Source: Vulcanimicrobiota bacterium (lineage in GTDB: Bacteria; Vulcanimicrobiota; Vulcanimicrobiia; Vulcanimicrobiales; Vulcanimicrobiaceae). From it: 28,160 bases of DNA. A program made the position numbers and the translations under genes. The notes beneath the pieces are model-generated. The model saw nothing but the letters and a program-made list of their open reading frames with translations. It had not been told where the DNA came from and made no database searches. Positions 21,836-28,160 of the stretch are shown piece after piece; the stretch's first letter is position 1; every line of letters begins with the position of its first letter. The stretch spans positions 42,525-70,684 of the forward strand of contig PMFP01000033.1 of the NCBI GenBank assembly GCA_003155175.1, written 5' to 3'.

Positions 21836-23405
21836 ACGGGAACCCGTCAGAGCCGCGCTGTTTTCGCTCTCGAACAAAAACGGTGCGGACGATCTGGCTC
21901 GCGCGCTCGTCGCACGCGGCGCGGTCATCTACGCGACCGGCGGCACCAAGGCGTTTCTCGAAGAGCGCGGCATTGCGGCGCGTGACGTCGGCGACTTAAC
22001 CGGCTTTCCGGCTCTGTTCGACGGCCGGGTTAAAACGCTCCATCCGAAAGTCTTCGGCGCGATTCTTCACGAGCGCGGGAACCCGGTGCACGAAGAGCAG
22101 GTGGAAGCGTACGCGATTCCGGCGATCGACACGGTCGTCGTGAACCTCTATCCGTTCGAGGCGACCGTCGCCCGCGACGGCGTGACGTTGGACGAAGCGA
22201 TCGAGCAGATCGACATCGGCGGCGTCGCGCTGCTGCGCGCGGCGGCCAAGAACTTCGCGCACGTCGCGGTCCTGACGCATCCCGAACAATACGGCGCCTT
22301 TCTCCAAGCGCTCGAAGCGGGCGATCTTCCGATCGCGCTGCGGCGGCGTTTGGCCGTGGACGCATTCGAACGGACGGCCGGCTACGACATCGCCATCTCG
22401 CATTACCTTGCGGCGTCCGGAGAAGTCTTGCCGACCGCGCTCCCGGGAGCGCTCACGCTCACGCTCCCGCTCGCGCAGCGCCTGCGGTACGGGACCAATC
22501 CGCAAGAGCGCGCGGCGTTCTACCTCGATCGAACGGACCGCTTGCCGGAGCAACTCCACGGCAAGGCGCTCTCCTACAACAACCTGCTCGATCTCGACGC
22601 CACGCTGCGATTGCTCTCTCGAGCGCCGCTCGGCGCGGAATTCGGCAGCGAACGCGAGCGCTACGTCCGGGCGGCCGTCGTCAAGCACACCGTTCCGTGC
22701 GGCGTGGCGCAACGCTCGCGCGTGGGAAAGGCCGTAAACGACGCCCTTGAGGCCGACCCCATCTCCGCGTACGGCGGCATCGTCGCGACGGACGCGACCG
22801 TGGATCTCGAAGCCGCGCGGTCGCTCGCGCAATTCTTTCTCGAGATCGTCGCCGCGCCGGACTACGACGAAGACGCCTTGGCGTTACTCAAAAAGAAAAA
22901 GAACCTGCGCATCATGCGCTACGTGCCGGAGCTTCCGGACGAGCTGGCGCGTCAGCTGCGCGTCCGCAGCGCGCTGGGCGGCGTGCTTGCCGAAAACGGC
23001 AATCCCGAAGCTCCCAAAGAGGAGTGGCGCGTCGTTTCCAAACGCCAGCCGACCACGCAGGAATGGCACGACCTCGCGTTCGCCTGGGACGTCGTGCGAC
23101 ACGTGAAAAGCAACGGCATCGTCGTCGTGAAGGGCGGAACTACGCGCGGAATCTGCGCCGGCCAGACCAACCGCGTCAGCGCCGTGCAGATTGCGGCCCA
23201 TCGAGCCGGCGACGGCGCCAAGGGCGGCGCGTGCGCGAGCGACGGATTTTTCCCGTTCGCCGACGGTCTCGAAGCGGCGGCCGCGTCCGGGTGCTCGGCC
23301 ATCATCGCGCCGGGCGGAAGCGTGCGCGACGACGAAGTGATCGCGGCCGCGGACCGTCTCGGCGTCGCGCTGGTCTTCTCGTCTTACCGGTACTTCTTAC
23401 ACTAA
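21828..23405 (+). CDS. purH: Bifunctional AICAR transformylase/IMP cyclohydrolase PurH
   Basis: Catalyses the last two steps of de novo IMP synthesis: formylation of AICAR by 10-formyl-THF and ring closure. The 525-residue sequence has the N-terminal MGS-like cyclohydrolase domain (about 8-195, with ATGGTKAFL, GRVKTLHPKV and NLYPFEATV). The transformylase domain follows, with GKALSYNNLLDLD, KHTVPCG (KHxxPxG) and SDGFFPFADG, GGSVRDDEVIAAAD near the end. The TTG at 21828 lies within smc (stop 21833-21835), leaving about seven residues before the conserved RAALFSLS; a start inside smc implies coupling. Length is normal. Confidence 0.95.
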   Translation: MPRREPVRAALFSLSNKNGADDLARALVARGAVIYATGGTKAFLEERGIAARDVGDLTGFPALFDGRVKTLHPKVFGAILHERGNPVHEEQVEAYAIPAIDTVVVNLYPFEATVARDGVTLDEAIEQIDIGGVALLRAAAKNFAHVAVLTHPEQYGAFLQALEAGDLPIALRRRLAVDAFERTAGYDIAISHYLAASGEVLPTALPGALTLTLPLAQRLRYGTNPQERAAFYLDRTDRLPEQLHGKALSYNNLLDLDATLRLLSRAPLGAEFGSERERYVRAAVVKHTVPCGVAQRSRVGKAVNDALEADPISAYGGIVATDATVDLEAARSLAQFFLEIVAAPDYDEDALALLKKKKNLRIMRYVPELPDELARQLRVRSALGGVLAENGNPEAPKEEWRVVSKRQPTTQEWHDLAFAWDVVRHVKSNGIVVVKGGTTRGICAGQTNRVSAVQIAAHRAGDGAKGGACASDGFFPFADGLEAAAASGCSAIIAPGGSVRDDEVIAAADRLGVALVFSSYRYFLH

Positions 23406-23417
23406 AGGCAGGTCGTT

Positions 23418-23819
23418 ATGCCGCGTTTCCTTCACACCTCGATTTTCGTCAACGACATGGACGAGTCCATCGCGTTCTACACCGAGAAGCTCGGTCTGGA
23501 ATTGCTCGACGGTCCCTACCACTATCCCGGAAATGCCGACATGGCGTTCGTCGGCAGCGACTGGAATTCGTACGTAGAACTGGTCTACGATCTGGAAGCC
23601 CATCCGCCGTACGAGCTGGGCAACCGCTACGAGCACCTCGCGCTCGAAGTGGACGAAGACCTCACGCAGTACGTGGCGGGTCTGCGGGCGGAGGGCGTAA
23701 AGATCCTCAAAGACGTCTACAAGTCGCCCAGCGGAACGCGCGCGATCGCCTTCGTCGAAGACCCCAACGGCATCCCGATCGAACTTCTGGAACCGCGCAA
23801 AGGCGACGTTCTCTCGTAA
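23418..23819 (+). CDS. gloA: Glyoxalase I-type VOC protein (lactoylglutathione lyase-like)
   Basis: A vicinal-oxygen-chelate fold protein of 133 residues, most similar to glyoxalase I, which isomerises the methylglyoxal-glutathione hemithioacetal. The four metal ligands expected for GloA are all in place: His6, Glu54, His73 and Glu122. The paired betaalphabetabetabeta halves and the DPNGIPIELLE ending are typical. GGCAGGT 7-13 bases upstream of the ATG serves as ribosome binding site. Glutathione use is not shown; another thiol is possible in this lineage. It ends 7 bases before the end of the convergent membrane-protein gene. Confidence 0.88.
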   Translation: MPRFLHTSIFVNDMDESIAFYTEKLGLELLDGPYHYPGNADMAFVGSDWNSYVELVYDLEAHPPYELGNRYEHLALEVDEDLTQYVAGLRAEGVKILKDVYKSPSGTRAIAFVEDPNGIPIELLEPRKGDVLS

Positions 23820-23826
23820 ACCCGCG

Positions 23827-24984
23827 TCAGCGGTAGATAAACGGATCGCTCGGCGCGGGTACGCGCACGACGCGCTCGGGATCGAGGCGAAACTCCTCGC
23901 CGGAGCGCAGGACCGGCCCGTCCACGCGAACCCACGATCCGTTCGCGTACGCGACGCGGCGCGTCAAGCGGACGACGACGGGCGCTGCGTCGGCACGACA
24001 GCACGTGACGGCGTAGCGGACGACGGCGTCGTGCGCGCCCTCGCGAACCAGCGCTCCGGTGAACGTGAGGTGCTCGCCCGCGAAGAGACCGGTCATCGTC
24101 GTCTCGGTTTCGCGATACGCCGGCGCCGGAGCGCCGAGCAAGGCGCCGGCGAGCATGATCGAGGGCGCGACCCGCGCTCGCCAGCTTTCGTGCCGGCGGA
24201 AACGCAACGCGGCGAAGGCGAACGCGATCGCCGAGACGCCGAGTGGGACCGCGAATGCCGGATGCACCAGGCTGCCGCCGTGTCGCAGCGCGACGATCGC
24301 AAGCGCGAGCGATGCGGTGCCGTACGCGAGGGCGTCGTGCGGCGTGCCCGTCCCGTGCAGCCCCCGGCTCGAAGCCGGGAGAGCGCGCACGTCGGCGATG
24401 CCGGCGACGGAGAGAAAACCGGCTGCGGCGAGCGCCGAGCGCGCGTGGATCGCCCCGGCCAGCGCGACCGCGCCGAGCGCGCAGGGCGCGCCGACGAAAG
24501 CCAGAGCCGCCCCGGCAAGCACTTGCGCGGCCGGGGCGAAGCGCGCGGGATCGCAGACCGATGCCGCGTGCATCGCAACGGCGGCGCCGACCGCCGCCGG
24601 GAGGAGCGCGCCAAGCTCCTCCGGAGCGGACGTCGCGTGCGTGCACGCCGCCGGGGCCCGGCCGCGGAAAAGGACCCGGCTTGCGAGCCAGGCGGCCGAG
24701 AAGCGAGCCACGGCGACGAGGGGTCCGAAGACCATGCCGGTCGCGACTGCGGCCGGGAGCGAGCGCGCCGACGGCCCCGATCCGCAGCCGCAACCCAGAA
24801 GCGCGACCGGTCCGTTGCCGCGCGCGACGGCGCCCAGCGCGAGCCCGGCAAGAATAAACGGCGTGCTTTCGAACAGGGTGCTGGCCGCCGTTGCCAGCAT
24901 TCCGCGCGCCGTGGAGACGGGCAGCGCGGCGCACGCCGCCAGCGCGAGCGTTGCCCATACACCGATTCGTACGACGGAGTTCAT
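23827..24984 (-). CDS. Membrane protein resembling a DUF318 permease fused to a DUF1980-type domain
   Basis: The 385-residue protein has many hydrophobic helices in residues 1-295 and a soluble C-terminal part (about 298-385). The N-terminal LFESTPFILAGLALGAVAR (about 37-55) and the GCGCGSGPSA loop recall YcgR-type permeases (DUF318), whose usual CSCG motif is altered here. The C-terminal FAGEHLTFTGALVREG...VRYAVTCCRADAAPV, with Cys328-Cys329, resembles the C-terminal YcgQ/DUF1980 domain, normally encoded by a separate gene next to ycgR. The assignment is recalled and unverified; substrate unknown. The ATG at 24984 shares its CATG with the hisS start. Other in-frame starts lie only further inside hisS. 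Confidence 0.6.
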   Translation of the reverse strand: MNSVVRIGVWATLALAACAALPVSTARGMLATAASTLFESTPFILAGLALGAVARGNGPVALLGCGCGSGPSARSLPAAVATGMVFGPLVAVARFSAAWLASRVLFRGRAPAACTHATSAPEELGALLPAAVGAAVAMHAASVCDPARFAPAAQVLAGAALAFVGAPCALGAVALAGAIHARSALAAAGFLSVAGIADVRALPASSRGLHGTGTPHDALAYGTASLALAIVALRHGGSLVHPAFAVPLGVSAIAFAFAALRFRRHESWRARVAPSIMLAGALLGAPAPAYRETETTMTGLFAGEHLTFTGALVREGAHDAVVRYAVTCCRADAAPVVVRLTRRVAYANGSWVRVDGPVLRSGEEFRLDPERVVRVPAPSDPFIYR

Positions 24985-26257
24985 GGCGTCTAAAATCACC
25001 GCGCCGCGTGGCACCCAGGACCTGATTCCCCCGCAGTCCGCGCGTTGGCAAGACGTGGAGGCGCGCATTCGCGAGCTCGCGCACCGCTTCGGCTACGGCG
25101 AGATTCGCACGCCGCTCTTCGAATCGACCGATTTGTTCGTGCGGGGCGTCGGCGAAACGACCGACATCGTAGAAAAAGAGATGTACACGTTTCCCGACAA
25201 GAGCGAGCGCAGCATGACGCTGCGGCCGGAATGGACCGCGCCGGTCGTCCGCGCGGCGCTCGAACACAACCTGTTCGCGCAGGGGCCGCTGCGCGTCTAT
25301 TACGTCGGGCCGATCTTTCGCTACGAGCGCCCGCAGCGGGGCCGCTATCGCCAGTCGCATCAGTTCGGCGTCGAGTGCTTCGGCTACGCGGGTCCCGAAG
25401 CGGACTTCGAAGTCATCTCGCTGGCGTGGGAACTCGTTCGAAGCTATGGGATCGACGACGCGGTGCTCAACGTCAACTCGATCGGCGACGACGCCTGCCG
25501 CCCGCTCTTCCGGGAGTCGCTGCTCGCACACTTCCGCCCGCACGCGGCGCAGCTCTCGCCCGAGTCGCAACGGCGGCTCGAGCGCAACCCGCTGCGCGTC
25601 CTCGACAGCAAAGACGAACGCGACCTCGCGCTCGTAGCAACCGCTCCGACGATCGCGTCCGTGCTCTGCGAGGACTGCCGCGCGCATTTTTCGGCGGTGA
25701 CCGGCTTCTTGGAGGCCGCGGGCATTCCGTTCGTGCTCAACCCGCAGATCGTCCGCGGACTTGACTACTACACGCGCACGGTTTTCGAGATCACGTCGGG
25801 CGCACTCGGCGCGCAGAGCACCGTCTGCGGCGGCGGCCGTTACGACGGACTCGTCCGATCGCTGGGCGGTCCGGACGTGCCGGCCGTCGGGTTCGCTCTG
25901 GGCATCGAGCGGCTGCTGATGATGCTCGACGCGCTGGCGCGCGAAGGCGAGCGGCCGCGGTCGGGGATTCAAGCCGTCGCGCTGGGCGCGCGGGCGCGCG
26001 CGACTCTGGTTCCGATCGTCGCGGAGCTCCGGCGTACGCTCGCGATTCCGACCTTCGTGGATTTCGACGAGCGCAAGCTCCTCGCGCACCTCAAGACCGC
26101 GGACCGCAACGGCGCGCGCTACGCGCTCATTCTCGGCGACGACGAACTGACGGCCAAGACTATGGTTCTTCGGGACCTCGCGGAGCGAAGCGACCGGAGC
26201 ATCCCGCTAGGCACCGGAAAAGACGTTGCGGCCTCCCTTGTGGAAATGGGCGTGTAG
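24983..26257 (+). CDS. hisS: Histidyl-tRNA synthetase
   Basis: A class II aminoacyl-tRNA synthetase that charges tRNA-His. The 424-residue sequence begins MASKITAPRGTQDLIPP. It has motif 2 (FRYERPQRGRYRQSHQFG, about 112-129), the histidine-binding GLDYYTRTVFEI (about 259-270), motif 3 (GFALGIERLLMML, about 303-315) and a C-terminal anticodon-binding domain. The ATG at 24983 is the family N terminus; GGAG at 24976-24979 is only 3 bases away, so spacing is tight. It diverges from the membrane-protein gene with overlapping start codons. accB starts immediately after the stop. Confidence 0.97.
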   Translation: MASKITAPRGTQDLIPPQSARWQDVEARIRELAHRFGYGEIRTPLFESTDLFVRGVGETTDIVEKEMYTFPDKSERSMTLRPEWTAPVVRAALEHNLFAQGPLRVYYVGPIFRYERPQRGRYRQSHQFGVECFGYAGPEADFEVISLAWELVRSYGIDDAVLNVNSIGDDACRPLFRESLLAHFRPHAAQLSPESQRRLERNPLRVLDSKDERDLALVATAPTIASVLCEDCRAHFSAVTGFLEAAGIPFVLNPQIVRGLDYYTRTVFEITSGALGAQSTVCGGGRYDGLVRSLGGPDVPAVGFALGIERLLMMLDALAREGERPRSGIQAVALGARARATLVPIVAELRRTLAIPTFVDFDERKLLAHLKTADRNGARYALILGDDELTAKTMVLRDLAERSDRSIPLGTGKDVAASLVEMGV

Positions 26258-26716
26258 ATGGCTGATTCCCGAAGCGACGAGCAGACGATCGCGCACCTGC
26301 TCGAGATCATGAACGAGAACGACCTCGATCGCGTCAAAGTGACGATCGGGGACGCGACGTACGAGCTGGTCCGCCGCGAGCCGGGTCCCCAAGCCGTTGC
26401 CGGCGGGACGCGACCCGATGGCGGCGCGGCCGCGGTGTCCGGAGCGGCGCAAACGCCGGCGGCCTCCGCTTCGGCCAACGTCAAGAAAGTCGTCGCGCCG
26501 CTGACGGGCGTCTTCTATTGCTCGGCCTCGCCCGATGCCGAACCGTTCGTCAAAGTCGGGGACCGAATCGAAGCCGGCGACGTGGTCTGCATCCTCGAAG
26601 CGATGAAGCTCTTCAACGAGATTCAAAGCGACTTCGGCGGTACGATCTCGCGCATCGTCGCCGAGAACGGCGAGCTGGTCACGCAGGGCCAGGATCTCAT
26701 CTGGATCGAGCCCTAG
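26258..26716 (+). CDS. accB: Biotin carboxyl carrier protein of acetyl-CoA carboxylase
   Basis: Carries CO2 on biotin between the carboxylase and transferase parts of acetyl-CoA carboxylase at the entry to fatty acid synthesis. The 152-residue protein has an N-terminal helical BCCP segment (about 8-45), an Ala/Pro/Gly-rich linker (about 45-75) and a biotinyl domain with EAMKLFNEI, biotinylated Lys117. ATG 26258 follows the hisS stop directly. accC, which usually follows accB, is not here: gmhA is next. Downstream and upstream genes share the operon, so accC must lie elsewhere. Confidence 0.94.
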   Translation: MADSRSDEQTIAHLLEIMNENDLDRVKVTIGDATYELVRREPGPQAVAGGTRPDGGAAAVSGAAQTPAASASANVKKVVAPLTGVFYCSASPDAEPFVKVGDRIEAGDVVCILEAMKLFNEIQSDFGGTISRIVAENGELVTQGQDLIWIEP

Positions 26717-26718
26717 GC

Positions 26719-27306
26719 GTGGCGATCGATTACAAAGGCGAGCGCGGTTTCGACGAATTGCTGGCCGACCGGCGCGGCATCTTCGACGCGCCCCGCTATA
26801 AGGAACAGGTGACCGCGATCGCCGACGCGATGGTGACGGCATTGCGGGCCGGAAAGAAGATTCTCTGGTGCGGAAACGGCGGAAGCGCCGCGGAAGCGCA
26901 GCACATGGCGGCCGAACTCTCGGGCCGATATCTGCGCGAGCGCCCGGGCTACGCCAGCGAAGCGCTCTCGGTCAACAGCTCGACGCTGACCTGCGTCGGC
27001 AACGACTACGGGTACGACTACGTGTTCTCGCGTCAGGTCGAGGCGTTCGCCCAACCGGGCGACGTGGTCGTGGGCTTGACGACGAGCGGAACGTCGCGCA
27101 ACGTCGTGCACGCTCTGCAGGCCGCGAAGAAGAAGGGCGCCGTCGCGATCGCCTTTACCGGTAACGGCGGCGGCGCGGTCGCGGACGTTGCCGATTTGGT
27201 CCTGCTCGGTCCCGACGGCTACGCCGCGATCGTTCAGGAGGTTCATCAGGTCATGGCGCACATCGTCTGCGACCTGGTCGAACAACGCATCATCTTTGGG
27301 AAATAA
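26719..27306 (+). CDS. gmhA: Phosphoheptose isomerase GmhA
   Basis: Converts sedoheptulose-7-phosphate to D-glycero-D-manno-heptose-7-phosphate, the first step of LPS core heptose synthesis. The 195-residue SIS-domain protein has CGNGGSAAEAQHMAAELSGR (about 54-73), the TTSGTSRNV sugar-phosphate loop (about 118-126) and the C-terminal EVHQVMAHIVCDLVE with the catalytic His. The start is GTG 26719, two bases after accB, giving MAIDYKGERGF. hldE follows with no gap, completing a heptose module. The presence of both genes indicates a heptose-containing outer-membrane or S-layer glycan. Confidence 0.92.
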   Translation: MAIDYKGERGFDELLADRRGIFDAPRYKEQVTAIADAMVTALRAGKKILWCGNGGSAAEAQHMAAELSGRYLRERPGYASEALSVNSSTLTCVGNDYGYDYVFSRQVEAFAQPGDVVVGLTTSGTSRNVVHALQAAKKKGAVAIAFTGNGGGAVADVADLVLLGPDGYAAIVQEVHQVMAHIVCDLVEQRIIFGK

Positions 27307-28160
27307 ATGAAGACGCTAGCTCCCCTGGACGCCCGGACGTACTTCGGGCGCATGCGCGAGAAGCGCGTCATGGTGATCGGCGACGCGATGCTCGACGAGT
27401 GGATTTGGGGTTCGGTGACGCGCATCTCTCCCGAAGCTCCGGTTCCCGTCGTCGCCGTGACCGACCATTCGTTCACGCTCGGCGGCGCGGGCAACGTCGC
27501 GAACAACCTGCGCGCGCTCGACGCGCGCGTCGCGTTCGTCGCGACGGTGGGCAAAGACCCGTTTGCCGATCAGGTGCGGCGCCTCTTGCGAGACGAAGGC
27601 GTGAACGACGACTGGCTGATCGAGGTCGGCGACCGCCCGACCACGCGAAAGACGCGCGTCGTCGCGCACAACCAGCAAGTCGTGCGCGCCGATTGGGAGT
27701 CCGGCGCCGCGCTGTCGCCGTCCGACCGCCGGCTGCTCTGCGAACGCGTGCGCGATCACGCGGCCGAGTGCGACGCCGTCATTCTCAGCGACTACGCCAA
27801 GGGTCTGATCGCCCGCGACGTCGTCGAAGCCGCGCTTGCGTGTCCGCTGGTGCTCGCCGATCCCAAGCCGCAAAATCTGGACTGTTTTTCCGGCCTGACC
27901 TGCGTCGCGCCCAACGCATCCGAGGCCGCCGCCGCCGCCGGCGTTGCGATCGTGGACGACGCCTCGCTCGAAACGGCCGGGTCGCGTCTGCTGGAGCGGC
28001 TGCAGTGCCGGTACGTCGTGATCACGCGTGGAGAGCACGGCATGGCGCTCTTCGGCTCGGAAGGCGAACGGCTGGCGATTCCGTCGGTCGCGCGAACCGT
28101 CTTCGACGTCAGCGGCGCGGGCGACACCGTCATCGCGGTGCTGGCGCTGGCGCTGGCCGC
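27307..28160 (+). CDS. hldE: Heptose-7-phosphate kinase domain of HldE/RfaE (3' truncated)
   Basis: The frame is open to the window end, giving the first 284 residues. It is a PfkB/ribokinase-family kinase that phosphorylates D,D-heptose-7-phosphate at C1. Visible features: VIGDAMLDEWIWGSVTRISPEAPVPVV (split over about 23-49), GGAGNVANNLRAL (about 59-71), the ADPKP segment (about 187-191) and the C-terminal VSGAGDT with the catalytic Asp273. The start ATG 27307 directly follows gmhA. Whether the adenylyltransferase domain of bifunctional HldE follows, or hldA/hldC are separate, cannot be decided from this window. Confidence 0.92.
   Translation, partial: MKTLAPLDARTYFGRMREKRVMVIGDAMLDEWIWGSVTRISPEAPVPVVAVTDHSFTLGGAGNVANNLRALDARVAFVATVGKDPFADQVRRLLRDEGVNDDWLIEVGDRPTTRKTRVVAHNQQVVRADWESGAALSPSDRRLLCERVRDHAAECDAVILSDYAKGLIARDVVEAALACPLVLADPKPQNLDCFSGLTCVAPNASEAAAAAGVAIVDDASLETAGSRLLERLQCRYVVITRGEHGMALFGSEGERLAIPSVARTVFDVSGAGDTVIAVLALALA

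Noticed and set aside
22678..22700. PurH KHTVPCG differing from the bacterial KHxNPCG
   Set aside because: Variation at this position is known in the family (for example the eukaryotic KHVSPAG form), and the Lys-His pair is intact.
1..28160. CRISPR arrays, IS elements, prophage, tRNA or rRNA genes
   Set aside because: No repeat-spacer pattern, transposase, phage gene or cloverleaf was recognised by eye; coding density leaves little space.

Overview
This is a gene-dense, GC-rich bacterial chromosome segment of mostly core housekeeping genes. I see no insertion sequence, phage, CRISPR array, rRNA or tRNA. Several features point to a diderm outside the best-studied phyla. Heptose-type LPS genes (gmhA, hldE) and the Mre/PBP2 rod system occur together with a ribosomal protein L27 that carries a Firmicutes-style N-terminal extension. 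From memory, this mix fits candidate lineages such as Eremiobacterota/Vulcanimicrobiota (WPS-2). That placement is inference only; no search was possible.

Left block (1-4672, + strand): the tail of an unidentified gene, then parA-parB (with a parS-like 16-mer just upstream of parA), a 59-residue two-helix membrane protein, thiE, thiD, trpS and a small Pro-rich protein. Most joints overlap by 1-4 bases or are separated by only a few, so this looks like one operon for chromosome partitioning, thiamine synthesis and tryptophan charging. An aminotransferase gene (- strand) ends against it tail to tail.

Middle block: a divergent 106-bp spacer at 5859-5964 separates the aminotransferase from a two-gene unit. 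That unit is a 1089-residue protein with six DUF11-like beta repeats and no visible signal peptide, translationally coupled to a membrane-anchored HEAT-like protein. It is the least explained part of the window. Opposite it runs a long - strand operon (16154 down to 9658): rpmA, obgE, nadD, a DUF3465-like lipoprotein, maf, mreC, mreD, mrdA. It links ribosome assembly, NAD synthesis and cell-wall elongation.

Right block: fabF-rnc-smc-purH-VOC/glyoxalase (+), a - strand membrane protein resembling a fusion of a DUF318-type permease and a DUF1980 domain, then hisS-accB-gmhA-hldE (+; hldE runs off the window). The permease-like gene and hisS diverge from one shared CATG, so their start codons overlap. 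Points worth a second look include an RNase III lacking one expected metal-binding Asp, a ThiD with a degenerate substrate loop, mreC without a canonical start codon, and an apparently leaderless rpmA promoter.
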